Below, one piece after another: positions 22,915 through 32,100 of a DNA stretch of 64,000 nucleotides. The DNA is from Gleimia hominis. Its GTDB lineage: Bacteria > Actinomycetota > Actinomycetes > Actinomycetales > Actinomycetaceae. The position numbers were made by a program, and so were the translations under genes. The notes beneath the pieces are model-generated. The model saw nothing but the letters and a program-made list of their open reading frames with translations, was not told where the DNA came from and searched no databases. Numbering within the stretch: position 1 is the first letter of the stretch; each line of letters starts with the position of its first letter. The DNA lies in contig NZ_JASXSX010000001.1 of the NCBI RefSeq assembly GCF_032085515.1, positions 868,001 to 932,000 of the forward strand. The letters are read 5' to 3'.

Positions 22915-25820
22915 AAGAGGATATTTACAGTTCCCGGAACAGTGTGAACCGGTCTTGTCTCACGTGTTTGCGAAACATTCCTATAAAGGAACTATATGAG
23001 CGTCAGCAATACCTACAAATGCGTCTACCGAGGCGGTTCCGGTGGCTCTCTCTTGTTCTTGCACCCACAGGAATAAGCTTAAGTGTGCTCATTGCGGGTT
23101 TGGTGAGGATCGCTGCTGGAATAGCAATCACGATAGGGATCGGGCGGATAATCTCTGGTGGAACTACCTCAGTATCCGCAGCGTGGTTACTAATTATCGC
23201 CTTTTTGGCTGAAAGTGCCGGAAGTGTGGTTAAGGAGCGTCAAGAGCTAATCCTCACCGTGGTTGTGCGCCAGCTGGCATACAGACGTTTTCACAATGTT
23301 TTTGAGACATCCTTGTATGCACACGAGGCACGGGCACATGTGCTTACTCACCCTAGGCAGCTTAGCCAGTTTGCCTATGTAGTCGATGGGGCCGTGTCTA
23401 TGGTACAGATAATCGCATTCTTGGTGATTTCTCTATCGTGGTATGGAATTGGTGGTGCTATTGCGGTGCTGCTCATTGTCTGTCTTCTTCTCGTGAGCGT
23501 TAAGCTAATAACTTTGGTAGGTAGACTATGGGAGAGATACATTGATCTTGAAGCAGAGCGACGAAGTTGGATCAAACGTGCAGCAGACTCACTACCTCGG
23601 GGAAAGGTGATCCCGGGCTGGCGTTCCACGTTGACCACTATAACTCGCATTAGGGGGATGGAAGAGCAGCTTCTGCGTAGACGTGTCTTCTTACAACTCG
23701 TAAGTGGATTCATTGACCGCAGTGCGATGACGGTAACGCTTTCTGTTGTTGTTATTCTTGGTTCTTGGCTATGGCCAAATGCAAGTTTTGGAATTGGCAT
23801 CATTTTGGCTGCTCGGTATCTTTATTCAGGTGTGCAGAATAACCTTGTAAACTACAGAGTTATTCGTCTCGCTTGGCCGATGATGCGAGATCTTGAGAAT
23901 TTAGAAGCTTCAGAGGTACCCGGAGGTGAAGCTAAACCTCTGGCGGAAGGTCCTTTGCGTAATATCGAGGTACTGACAGACAAATCCCGCCGTGCTCGGC
24001 TGCTACGATCCTCAGCGACTTTACCCGGAACTGTATTCGTGCCTTGCAATCCACGGTTATCCCAATCTGTATTATCAGCGTGGAAAACTCTTGCAACATC
24101 AAAAGAGCTCTACGACTTCACAGCCTTTGCGTCGGCTATGGGCTTATCTAGCAATGTAATAGGACGATTCTGGTACGATGCTACTACATTGTCGTCAGGA
24201 GAACATCATCGTGCGGTGGTAGCTTTGGTACTGGCAGAAAAACCGAAATGGCTCATTCTAGATAACACCTTCGCGGCACTTGATCCCGCCACGCGCGACA
24301 AGGTTGCAACGATTATTTTTGCAAACGTGGCCGCATGTACTATTATTACAAACTCTGAGGAATACGTGCCAACTGTCTTCACATCCGAATTAAACACCGA
24401 ACTTTCGAAGCGTGAACAGCAGTTCCCCACTTCTCAAACCGATCAAGTCCATTCTGTAGATATGGGACCGGAGTATAAACTCCCTGATCCATCACCAGAA
24501 AAATCGACGTTCTTACGATCAATCCGCTTACTATTTGGGCCACACGTAATATGGATTATTCTTGGCGCAATTCTTATCGCCAGTTCGGAGGTGGTATTCG
24601 CACTCTCAGTTGCTGGACGTGATACCTCTTCCTTGCAGATCACTTTCGCCGCAGGTTTTTGCGCGCTGGGAGCTACTATTGGAGCAATCTTGTTCTTTGG
24701 TCCGCTATATTTTGTTCCAATTGCTCGGCTAAGTGAGTTACATGGACGAATAATTCGTAGAATTGATCAGTTTGCAAGTTCTCGAATAAGCGGAGCAGTC
24801 GTGGGGCGCATCGGTGACGATTTTTCTGACCTGCAGATGTCAGTACCCGGAGCTTTGGGATCAGTATTCATCGTTACTGTGCAAAGTGTAATGCTCATAG
24901 CGGGTGCGGTAGCAGGAGTTCCCTTATTTATTGTTGCCGTAGCTATCGTGATGCCGCTCGCGCTGCTCGTGATGAGACAAGGAAAAAAATACATAGTGCC
25001 TGCAGCAACTGAAGCTGCGAACCGTCGAGGAGAGTTCTTAGGTGCAGTTGGTGCACAGGCAGGTTTGCATACAGCCCCCCTAAGCGAAAGAGTGCGGCTC
25101 GCCGGCGAAGTGGCTTACGAGAAATGTGAAGCCGAGTATTTAGAGGCCTCAACTCGCCAGGCTAATGCGTATGCATACCGGTCAATTCTGATTCAATCCC
25201 TTAGTTTAGTTCTAAATATCTTTGCAGTTGTGTTGATAACAATACTTGGAGGGGCGAATCCCTTCGTAGCGCCCGCTGCCGTGATCTTCTTTGCTGTGAC
25301 ATTGTCTTCGGGAATTGAGTCAACGGTGGAAACGCTCCAGGAGGTAGGTGTTATTGGTGTTACTACTGAGCGTGTAAGACTCCTTGAGGAGTTCGAATCG
25401 GCCCGTAGTTATCCGCCGGTGCGTACAGGTGATCTTAATCGGCTTGAGAAGGCTCTCAGTTCGGGTATTGTATTGATTGGCCTCATTGGGGCAACTGGTG
25501 CCGGGAAGTCTGTACTACTTGACGCACTTTGTCGTCGAATTCCTGATGGTGAGGTAGTAATTATTCCTGACGCAGATCCATTTGCACTTGAGCAGACTGA
25601 CCTGAGCGGTTTGCTCCTTGCTCGTTCCGAATCGCAATATGGCACGGCTCGACTATTGTTACTTGATGAGACGATGAGGAACCTTTCTCCACAACAGGAG
25701 CGAGCCGAGCTGAAATCGCTCTCTGAAGCGTTGGAGTGTAGGGGCAAGCAAGGAGTAGTTGTTCTTCACTCCCGATCAAACCTCGACTGCTTTGCAGCGG
25801 TGATAAATATGGATGAATAA
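22908..25820 (+). CDS. Fused ABC exporter with one complete composite ATP site
   Basis: A 970-residue single chain arranged TMD1 (about 45-310), NBD1 (350-500), TMD2 (540-810), NBD2 (840-970). NBD1 lacks a Walker A; it keeps a signature LSSGE (428-432) and Walker B Asp452, but has Asn453 for the catalytic Glu and Asn482 at the H-loop. NBD2 has Walker A GATGAGKS (861-868), Walker B with Glu921 and His954, but no signature. NBD2 and NBD1 can thus complete just one site. No C39 peptidase domain is present. A near-perfect AAAGGAGGT precedes the GTG. An exporter of the island's peptide is the likely role. Confidence 0.75.
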   Translation: MLKEDIYSSRNSVNRSCLTCLRNIPIKELYERQQYLQMRLPRRFRWLSLVLAPTGISLSVLIAGLVRIAAGIAITIGIGRIISGGTTSVSAAWLLIIAFLAESAGSVVKERQELILTVVVRQLAYRRFHNVFETSLYAHEARAHVLTHPRQLSQFAYVVDGAVSMVQIIAFLVISLSWYGIGGAIAVLLIVCLLLVSVKLITLVGRLWERYIDLEAERRSWIKRAADSLPRGKVIPGWRSTLTTITRIRGMEEQLLRRRVFLQLVSGFIDRSAMTVTLSVVVILGSWLWPNASFGIGIILAARYLYSGVQNNLVNYRVIRLAWPMMRDLENLEASEVPGGEAKPLAEGPLRNIEVLTDKSRRARLLRSSATLPGTVFVPCNPRLSQSVLSAWKTLATSKELYDFTAFASAMGLSSNVIGRFWYDATTLSSGEHHRAVVALVLAEKPKWLILDNTFAALDPATRDKVATIIFANVAACTIITNSEEYVPTVFTSELNTELSKREQQFPTSQTDQVHSVDMGPEYKLPDPSPEKSTFLRSIRLLFGPHVIWIILGAILIASSEVVFALSVAGRDTSSLQITFAAGFCALGATIGAILFFGPLYFVPIARLSELHGRIIRRIDQFASSRISGAVVGRIGDDFSDLQMSVPGALGSVFIVTVQSVMLIAGAVAGVPLFIVAVAIVMPLALLVMRQGKKYIVPAATEAANRRGEFLGAVGAQAGLHTAPLSERVRLAGEVAYEKCEAEYLEASTRQANAYAYRSILIQSLSLVLNIFAVVLITILGGANPFVAPAAVIFFAVTLSSGIESTVETLQEVGVIGVTTERVRLLEEFESARSYPPVRTGDLNRLEKALSSGIVLIGLIGATGAGKSVLLDALCRRIPDGEVVIIPDADPFALEQTDLSGLLLARSESQYGTARLLLLDETMRNLSPQQERAELKSLSEALECRGKQGVVVLHSRSNLDCFAAVINMDE

Positions 25821-27402
25821 TATGGCTCCTAAAATACGCTTTTCTCCGAAGACAGTCATTGATGAGATGCGCATATACAGGGCTACACCAGCCACCTGGA
25901 CAGACTCAACGGTCATGCTTCTTAACGATTATGGCGCAACCATGTGCAAATCTAACGGCGAAACAATGCCTCTGGAACTCCCAGATGGCGATGAGGTTTT
26001 GCTTGGTCAGGATGGGATAATTTACGCGTGCACGTTTGATAGAAATCAGCTTGAAGTGCAAACTTACCGACAGGGCGATGGAGCGCTTGAGTCCACCCGA
26101 CAGTCGTGCACTGTGGATATTAGTGGTCTAATCTGCGACCACTTAGTCGTTCTCAGCCTTCCTGAAGGTTTAGAGTTATGGCTGGACTCACCAGGACAGT
26201 GCAAGAGAATCTGCACTATATCGAATGGAATCGCTAAGAAAAATCCCGTAGTGGTGAAGCAACGACCTAGGGGTAAGTTACATTTTAGTTCCGGTGATAT
26301 CGTGGCGTTTGCCGAAGATAACGGGGTTGATGGGCGCTTTTTGAATATCGTTGATCTATGCAGTCAAAGAATATGGAACATTCGATCTGATTTTGTTTTC
26401 GCTGCCTTGAGGCGTGTTTTTGCGTTCTCCAGTAGTGTTCCTATAAGTGATGACAAGCCCTATGGACTATATGTATTCAGCTGCCACGGGGATATTTCAT
26501 TCTTGAAAACCGATGGACCAGTCTTGGACGCAGGAGGTAACGCCACTCGTGTTGTTGTTTCAGTCTTCACGGGTACTGACGCGCATCTCCGTGATGTGAC
26601 CGAAACTGTTGCCGGCAATTTGGAAGTGCGCCACGTGGAATCACTTAGTGGGTACAAGTCCCTGTCACTTGACGGTAGTGTTTACGCGGTGCGGGGTTTC
26701 TCAGATGTACTTACTATCACGTCAACGTTTGATAAAAGTGGGTCATTATCAGCGTCTCGTCAATTAACTCCAATTCGAGGGGCACTTCCAGAGTGTGGAA
26801 AATATATCATTTCTCGCTCACCTACTAAGTCTTTGGGGGCAGTAATTCATTTTCATGGTGGTCCCGAAAGTCAAGAAGTTCCCGAGGGGCGCTTCTTCGG
26901 ACTTCCACAATGGTGTAATGAACATGGACTGGATTGGATTGGTGTCAACTATCAGGGCTCGCTCACGCCAAATCTCCTGTATACTCGATCGGCGTGGCAC
27001 AGATGGAGCTCTACGTTGCGCAAGGATGTGTTAGGTGCAATTGAGCTTACTACTGGTCCCATAGTGCTAGCGGGTTGGAGTTTTGGAGCCACGATTGCTC
27101 TCGCACTCGGCGCCTCGAATGATCGTATTAAAGGCTTGTTACTAGGTGCTGCTACGGGTGACTTGAAAAAACACGTGGATTACGCGATTGGAATAGATCC
27201 AAAGCATCGTGACTGGTTTATTCAAAGGTTTGATTTCGAGAATGGTGATGCCTTGTTTTTCAATGGTGTAAACAGCTTTAGAGCTGATTTGCACGTTCTG
27301 GAATTCCACGGCGAGAATGACATGAACTGCCCTGCTTTCCTGGCTAACCAAGTTGCGAAGCAGTGGGAAAAACTAGGTAATCCTTGGACGCGTGTTAGTT
27401 AA
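25813..27402 (+). CDS. Prolyl-oligopeptidase-like hydrolase, apparently truncated
   Basis: A 529-residue protein. Residues 1 to about 330 are beta-rich and could be a propeller. The alpha/beta-hydrolase domain follows: HGGP oxyanion motif at 348-351, nucleophile Ser423 in GWSFG, and probable Asp503 in HGENDMN. The catalytic His, expected some 32-39 residues later, is missing because the protein stops 26 residues after Asp503. S9 enzymes with this layout include leader peptidases and lasso-peptide isopeptidases. The start overlaps the exporter stop by eight bases, without its own ribosome site. Activity is doubtful. Confidence 0.65.
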   Translation: MNNMAPKIRFSPKTVIDEMRIYRATPATWTDSTVMLLNDYGATMCKSNGETMPLELPDGDEVLLGQDGIIYACTFDRNQLEVQTYRQGDGALESTRQSCTVDISGLICDHLVVLSLPEGLELWLDSPGQCKRICTISNGIAKKNPVVVKQRPRGKLHFSSGDIVAFAEDNGVDGRFLNIVDLCSQRIWNIRSDFVFAALRRVFAFSSSVPISDDKPYGLYVFSCHGDISFLKTDGPVLDAGGNATRVVVSVFTGTDAHLRDVTETVAGNLEVRHVESLSGYKSLSLDGSVYAVRGFSDVLTITSTFDKSGSLSASRQLTPIRGALPECGKYIISRSPTKSLGAVIHFHGGPESQEVPEGRFFGLPQWCNEHGLDWIGVNYQGSLTPNLLYTRSAWHRWSSTLRKDVLGAIELTTGPIVLAGWSFGATIALALGASNDRIKGLLLGAATGDLKKHVDYAIGIDPKHRDWFIQRFDFENGDALFFNGVNSFRADLHVLEFHGENDMNCPAFLANQVAKQWEKLGNPWTRVS

Positions 27403-27460
27403 GAGATAACTCTATGCACGCATAAGTGATGTAGAGGTTGGGGAGTCAAAGCAGTTGGGG

Positions 27461-27494
27461 ACGATGGACTTAACTAGACGATGGTCTTAACTAA
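27461..27494. repeat. Two 17-bp tandem repeats at the island's right edge
   Basis: ACGATGGACTTAACTAG (27461-27477) is followed directly by ACGATGGTCTTAACTAA (27478-27494). They are in the non-coding A+T-rich stretch between the hydrolase and the rimI remnant. Confidence 0.75.
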
Positions 27495-27520
27495 TTGACT
27501 AGCCCAATACCACTGCGCGA

Positions 27521-27612
27521 TGGGCACGATCCGGGGGTGCTATCACGAGCCCCGTGAGGATGCATTGGTGACGGCATGCCGGATCGCGCCGAATCCGCGC
27601 GCGGGGTATTAG
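27521..27612 (+). pseudogene. Remnant of the 3' end of a rimI gene
   Basis: Right direct repeat of the island. The first 75 bases match rimI 21244-21318 at 71 positions. The frame is still open and encodes GTIRGCYHEPREDALVTACR, then a different tail ending in RAGY and a TAG stop. There is no start codon or upstream rimI sequence. It is best read as the end of a second, displaced rimI copy left after island insertion or gene replacement. Confidence 0.85.
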
Positions 27613-27628
27613 TGCATTGTAACGGCGT

Positions 27629-28225
27629 TTAGTGCGTGGTGATTACATCTGTATCTTCGACTCGACCACTGCGTGGCCGCATGCCTTCGTCTGTTGGGCG
27701 CGTACCTGCTACTAGAACGAGGAATGGATGGCGCGAGGAGTCGCTGAACACCGTGTCGTTCATTTCCTCGAAGTTCGCGCCCGACATGGGGCACAGGTGT
27801 AGGCCCAACGCACGTAGTGTCAAAATCAAGTAGCCGGCCTGCATGATGGCGTTGTCGTGGGCCATCTCCAGATTGCCCGTCAAACTGTCTATCAGCTGGT
27901 TACCTAACCCCAGTTTGGGGAGCTGGTTTTCAAATGCTTCGTCGTAAGACAAAACCAGTAGGTACGGTGCGGCTTTCACTGCGGCCCGGTTGCCGGGCGA
28001 CATCGTTTGCGCCACGGATTCGCGCGCGTCCTCAGACGTAAAAAGATCCAGGCGAAGAGAAGAAATATTGAATTCTGTGGGCGCCCACTTCATGAGGTTA
28101 TAGGCACGGCGAATCAGTTCCACATCGGGTTCTTCAGGCTCAAAAGTCCGTTGCGAATGCGCATCGGCAAAGAGCTTGTTGAACTGGTCTTCAGTTAGTA
28201 CAGCGTGTTCGAATTTGTTAGTCAT
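27629..28225 (-). CDS. Nitroreductase-family protein
   Basis: A 198-residue FMN-dependent oxidoreductase like the malonic semialdehyde reductase (RutE) group. The core shows RRAYNLMKWAPTEFNISSLRLDLF, where the flavin phosphate contacts lie, then DNAIMQAGYLILTLRALGLHLCPMSGAN and FLVLVAGTRP. The ATG at 28225 gives MTNKFEHAVLTEDQFNKLF, the normal family start; longer in-frame starts to 28354 lack family support. Its natural substrate cannot be inferred. It stands alone on the minus strand next to the rimI remnant. Confidence 0.82.
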   Translation of the reverse strand: MTNKFEHAVLTEDQFNKLFADAHSQRTFEPEEPDVELIRRAYNLMKWAPTEFNISSLRLDLFTSEDARESVAQTMSPGNRAAVKAAPYLLVLSYDEAFENQLPKLGLGNQLIDSLTGNLEMAHDNAIMQAGYLILTLRALGLHLCPMSGANFEEMNDTVFSDSSRHPFLVLVAGTRPTDEGMRPRSGRVEDTDVITTH

Positions 28226-28538
28226 AGCAGTTTCAATTCCACCATGTTCAAGCAGTGGGTACAAGGTCCTAGAAGCCAATTTTGCTCTCAGCACATAGTG
28301 TGAGTGACGGCACAGAACGGATTTTCGAACTTCGTGTTTGCGTAATTGACGCATGAGGGGCCGGGGAGGACACCCTGAATGCCCCAGCCAACACGGCTGG
28401 GAACGTTGAGTAGGTGAGGTGATGAAACCGTGGTAGAGACGGGTTTTGACGTCTAAGTGTCATCAAGATTGGCGCGGCTAAATGGGGACTAGGACTGTTG
28501 GCAGCCCGACGTAGCTTGAGCGCGGGTAGGCTCAAAGT
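28226..28538 (+). other. sdhC upstream region
   Basis: 313 bases without a gene between the divergent nitroreductase and sdhC. It contains a perfect hairpin CCCAGCC/GGCTGGG with a 5-nt loop (28383-28401). TAGGCT (28527-28532) lies six bases before the sdhC ATG, suggesting leaderless transcription. No ribosome site precedes sdhC. Confidence 0.5.
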
Positions 28539-29243
28539 ATGACCAATACGACCATTGCTAAGAAGACACGCCCCTGGGGCACAAATGTGTTCGTAAAGCA
28601 GTTGATGGCTATCTCTGGCCTCTTCTTCGTCCTGTTCTTAATTGTGCACGCGTACGGCAACTTGAAGATGTTCGCCGGGCAGGAAGCTTACGACCACTAC
28701 GCACACTGGTTGAAGAGTGATGCGTTCTACCCATTGTTACCGGAAGGTGGGTTGATCATCGTGTTCCGCGGCGCGATGATCCTGTTTGCCTTACTGCACA
28801 TCCTTTCGGCATTCCACGTTTGGTTGCGTTCCCGTAAGGCGCGGCCAACCAAGTACGAAATGAAACGTAATATCGCGGACTCGTACGCGGCCCGGACGAT
28901 GCGGGTTACCGCCATCGTGATTCTGCTGGGAGTCATTTTCCACCTCCTGCACTTCACAACCGCCACGATTCCCGCTGGATACGGCGCGGGAGTGACATCG
29001 CCGTACATGCGGATGGTTGGGGCGTTTAGCCACTGGTGGGTACTGCTGATTTACATCGTTTTTGTCGGTGTAGTAGCGTTCCACATCGGTCACGGCATCT
29101 GGTCTGCGCTGCAAACCATGGGGTGGTTGCGCCGCAATACCCAGCACGCAACGATCGTTATTTCTGGGATCGTAGCCGCTATTGTCTTCATCATGTTTAT
29201 GGCGCCACCGTTCGCCATTGCAGTGGGATTCATTACTGCCTGA
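28539..29243 (+). CDS. sdhC: Succinate dehydrogenase/fumarate reductase cytochrome b subunit
   Basis: A 234-residue membrane anchor with five hydrophobic segments (around residues 22-40, 77-96, 120-140, 165-187 and 205-228). Conserved His residues in these segments (IVHAYGN, LHILSAFH, FHLLHF, FHIGHG) are the likely heme b ligands. This single large subunit with no SdhD is the B-type arrangement of actinobacteria. It transfers electrons between the Fe-S subunit and menaquinone. sdhA follows after ten bases. Confidence 0.9.
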   Translation: MTNTTIAKKTRPWGTNVFVKQLMAISGLFFVLFLIVHAYGNLKMFAGQEAYDHYAHWLKSDAFYPLLPEGGLIIVFRGAMILFALLHILSAFHVWLRSRKARPTKYEMKRNIADSYAARTMRVTAIVILLGVIFHLLHFTTATIPAGYGAGVTSPYMRMVGAFSHWWVLLIYIVFVGVVAFHIGHGIWSALQTMGWLRRNTQHATIVISGIVAAIVFIMFMAPPFAIAVGFITA

Positions 29244-29253
29244 GGAAAGTGAA

Positions 29254-31233
29254 ATGACTGATCAACTAATCCACGGGCTCTACCGCGAGGGCGAAAAAGT
29301 CGCGGACAAGAAAGCACCAACGAACGTGCCGATCTCCCAGGTGTGGGAGCAACGCAAGTTCGAAGCGAAACTCGTTAACCCAGCTAACCGGCGTAAGCTC
29401 CACATCATCGTGGTGGGTACCGGTTTGGCAGGCGGCGCTGCAGCTGCCTCATTGGGGGAAATGGGTTACCACGTAAAGACGTTCTTCTACCAAGATTCCC
29501 CCCGCCGCGCACACTCAATTGCTGCGCAGGGTGGGATTAACGCGGCGAAGAACTACCGCAACGATAACGACTCGGTGTTCCGCCTGTTCTACGACACGGT
29601 CAAAGGTGGGGACTACCGTTCACGCGAAACAAACGTGTATCGTTTGGCGGAAGTTTCCGCATCGATCATTGACCAGTGTGTGGCGCAGGGCGTGCCGTTC
29701 GCACGCGACTACGGGGGGATGCTCGATAACCGTTCCTTCGGTGGTGTGCAAGTATCCCGCACGTTCTACGCGCGTGGTCAGACAGGGCAGCAGCTGCTGA
29801 TTGGTGCGTACCAGGCGTTGGAACGTCAGGTTAAGGCCGGCACGGTCGTGCAGTATCCGCGGCACGAAATGGTGGAGCTGATCGTTCACGACGGACGCGC
29901 CCGCGGCATCATTACCCGGAACATGGAGACGGGTGAGTTGGAAGCTACAACGGCTGACATTGTTGTGCTCGCAACCGGTGGCTACGGGAACGTGTTCTTC
30001 TTATCAACCAACGCAATGGGGTGCAACGCCACCGCGATTTGGCGGGCATACCGTAAGGGCGCGTATTTCGGTAACCCGTGTTACACGCAGATCCACCCGA
30101 CGTGTATTCCACAGCATGGGGACCAGCAGTCGAAGCTGACCCTCATGTCGGAGTCGTTGCGTAACGACGGGCGGATTTGGGTTCCGAAACGTAAGGAAGA
30201 CTGCAAGAAAGACCCGCGGGAGATCCCAGAGGAAGACCGCGATTACTACTTGGAGCGGATTTACCCCTCGTTCGGTAACCTCGTGCCGCGTGATATTGCC
30301 TCTCGTCAGGCGAAGAACATGTGCGACGAAGGTCGTGGTGTGGGTCCGGAGATTGGTGGGGTTGCCCGCGGGGTTTACCTCGATTTCGCTGAAGCGATCG
30401 AACGCATGGGCCGCGATGGGGTGAGTGCGAAGTACGGGAACCTGTTCGACATGTACGAACGCATCACGGGTGAAGACCCGTATGAGGTTCCGATGCGTAT
30501 CTACCCGGCGGTGCACTACACGATGGGTGGCTTGTGGGTTGACTACGACCTGGAATCGAACCTGCCGGGCTTGTACGTGGCTGGGGAAGCGAACTTCTCT
30601 GATCACGGTGCGAACCGGTTGGGTGCGTCCGCGTTGATGCAGGGCCTGTCCGATGGGTACTTTGTGCTACCAAATACAGTTAATGACTATTTGGCGGATG
30701 CGTCGAAGCTAGCGAAGATCGATCAGGATACCCCGGAAGTGCAGGAAGCGTTGAAGTCCGCGCAGGATCGGGTGGATCGCCTGATGGCTGTGAAGGGTTC
30801 GCGTTCCGTGGATTCGTTCCATAAGGAACTGGGGCACATCATGTGGGAGTACTGCGGTATGGAACGTACTGAGGAGGGCCTGAAGAAGGCGATCGGTATG
30901 ATCCGTGATTTGCGTGAGGAGTTCTGGCGGGACGTGCGCGTGCCAGGGAAGACGATTGGGGAGATGAACCAGTCGTTGGAGCGTGCAGGCCGGTTGGCGG
31001 ACTTCATGGAGTTGGGTGAGTTGATGTGTATTGACGCCCTTCACCGCGAGGAATCCTGTGGCGGTCACTTCCGCGCGGAGTCGCAGACTGAAGAGGGTGA
31101 GGCTTTGCGTCACGACGACAAGTTCTTGTACGTGGCGGCGTGGGAGTTCGGTGGGGATGGTCAGCCCCCGATCCTGCATAAGGAAGACCTCGTGTACAAC
31201 AACATCGAGTTGAAGCAACGGAGTTACAAGTGA
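29254..31233 (+). CDS. sdhA: Succinate dehydrogenase/fumarate reductase flavoprotein
   Basis: A 659-residue FAD subunit that oxidises succinate or reduces fumarate. The Rossmann GTGLAGGAAAASLGEMGY and the HSIAAQGGINAAKN motif with the covalent-FAD His are near residues 58-98. The active-site HxxGG-type region GVARGVYLDF and RLGASALMQGLSDG follow. It has the extended form seen in B-type enzymes. The ATG follows GAGGAAAGTGA. The stop overlaps the sdhB GTG by four bases. Confidence 0.93.
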   Translation: MTDQLIHGLYREGEKVADKKAPTNVPISQVWEQRKFEAKLVNPANRRKLHIIVVGTGLAGGAAAASLGEMGYHVKTFFYQDSPRRAHSIAAQGGINAAKNYRNDNDSVFRLFYDTVKGGDYRSRETNVYRLAEVSASIIDQCVAQGVPFARDYGGMLDNRSFGGVQVSRTFYARGQTGQQLLIGAYQALERQVKAGTVVQYPRHEMVELIVHDGRARGIITRNMETGELEATTADIVVLATGGYGNVFFLSTNAMGCNATAIWRAYRKGAYFGNPCYTQIHPTCIPQHGDQQSKLTLMSESLRNDGRIWVPKRKEDCKKDPREIPEEDRDYYLERIYPSFGNLVPRDIASRQAKNMCDEGRGVGPEIGGVARGVYLDFAEAIERMGRDGVSAKYGNLFDMYERITGEDPYEVPMRIYPAVHYTMGGLWVDYDLESNLPGLYVAGEANFSDHGANRLGASALMQGLSDGYFVLPNTVNDYLADASKLAKIDQDTPEVQEALKSAQDRVDRLMAVKGSRSVDSFHKELGHIMWEYCGMERTEEGLKKAIGMIRDLREEFWRDVRVPGKTIGEMNQSLERAGRLADFMELGELMCIDALHREESCGGHFRAESQTEEGEALRHDDKFLYVAAWEFGGDGQPPILHKEDLVYNNIELKQRSYK

Positions 31234-31979
31234 ACATTACACTCAAGATTTGGCGCCAAAATGGTCCTGAGGATCGGGGCGCGATGCACGAGTACGAGGT
31301 GCACGGTGTTTCCGAAGACTCCTCGTTCTTGGAAATGTTGGACATTCTCAATGAGGATTTGTTCCAGCGTGGGGAAGAACCGATCGCATTTGACTCGGAT
31401 TGCCGTGAGGGCATCTGCGGCCAGTGCGGCGTGGTGATTAACGGTGTTGCACACGGCCCGGAGGTTACGACCACGTGCCAGTTGCACATGCGTTCGTTTA
31501 AAGATGGGGACACGATCACGATTGAGCCGTGGCGTGCTAGCCCGTTCCCGGTAATTAAAGACTTGGTGGTTAACCGTTCGGCGTTGGATAGGATTATTCA
31601 GGCCGGTGGCTACATCAGTGTGAACACGGGGGCGGCGCCGGATGCGCATGCGACGGCTGTGCCGAAGGATAATGCGGATCGGGCGTTCGAAGCCGCGGCG
31701 TGCATTGGGTGTGGCGCGTGTGTGGCGGCGTGCCCGAATGCGTCTGCGATGCTGTTCACGTCTGCGAAGGTCACGCACTTGAACATGTTGCCGCAGGGGC
31801 AGCCGGAGAACCTGGCGCGCGTCACCGCGATGCTTGGTCAGCATGATCGTGAGGGGTTTGGTGCCTGCACGAATATTGGTGAGTGTGCGGCTGTGTGCCC
31901 GAAGCAGATTCCACTGGACGTTATTTCTACGTTGAACCGTCAGCTTGGTAAAGCAGTGCTGAAGGGGACGAAAGCGTAG
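31230..31979 (+). CDS. sdhB: Succinate dehydrogenase/fumarate reductase iron-sulfur subunit
   Basis: A 249-residue subunit. The plant-type [2Fe-2S] ligands are in CREGICGQCGVV plus the Cys in TTTC. Two ferredoxin-like clusters follow: CIGCGACVAACPNAS and CTNIGECAAVCPKQI. Electrons pass from SdhA through these to SdhC. The GTG start overlaps the sdhA stop. A strong terminator closes the operon. Confidence 0.93.
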   Translation: MNITLKIWRQNGPEDRGAMHEYEVHGVSEDSSFLEMLDILNEDLFQRGEEPIAFDSDCREGICGQCGVVINGVAHGPEVTTTCQLHMRSFKDGDTITIEPWRASPFPVIKDLVVNRSALDRIIQAGGYISVNTGAAPDAHATAVPKDNADRAFEAAACIGCGACVAACPNASAMLFTSAKVTHLNMLPQGQPENLARVTAMLGQHDREGFGACTNIGECAAVCPKQIPLDVISTLNRQLGKAVLKGTKA

Positions 31980-32029
31980 CTGTTTCGACTGGCGCTAGGT
32001 TAACTAGCGTTGCGCAGTGGTTGTGTAAT

Positions 32030-32077
32030 GCGGGTGGGGTGAGCACTTGGTTGCTCATCCCACCCGCGTTTGTTTCC
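32030..32077 (+). terminator. Rho-independent terminator of sdhCAB
   Basis: GCGGGTGGGGTGAGCA pairs with TGCTCATCCCACCCGC, a 16-bp stem with one G-T pair and a 6-nt loop, followed by GTTTGTTT. It lies between sdhB and the convergent HAD gene. Confidence 0.9.
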
Positions 32078-32100
32078 TAACAGTGTTCTCTTAACCTTAT

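Noticed and set aside
21336..27612. Insertion sequence or prophage
   Set aside because: No transposase, integrase or phage structural gene; the 75-bp repeats are direct and come from rimI, not terminal inverted repeats.
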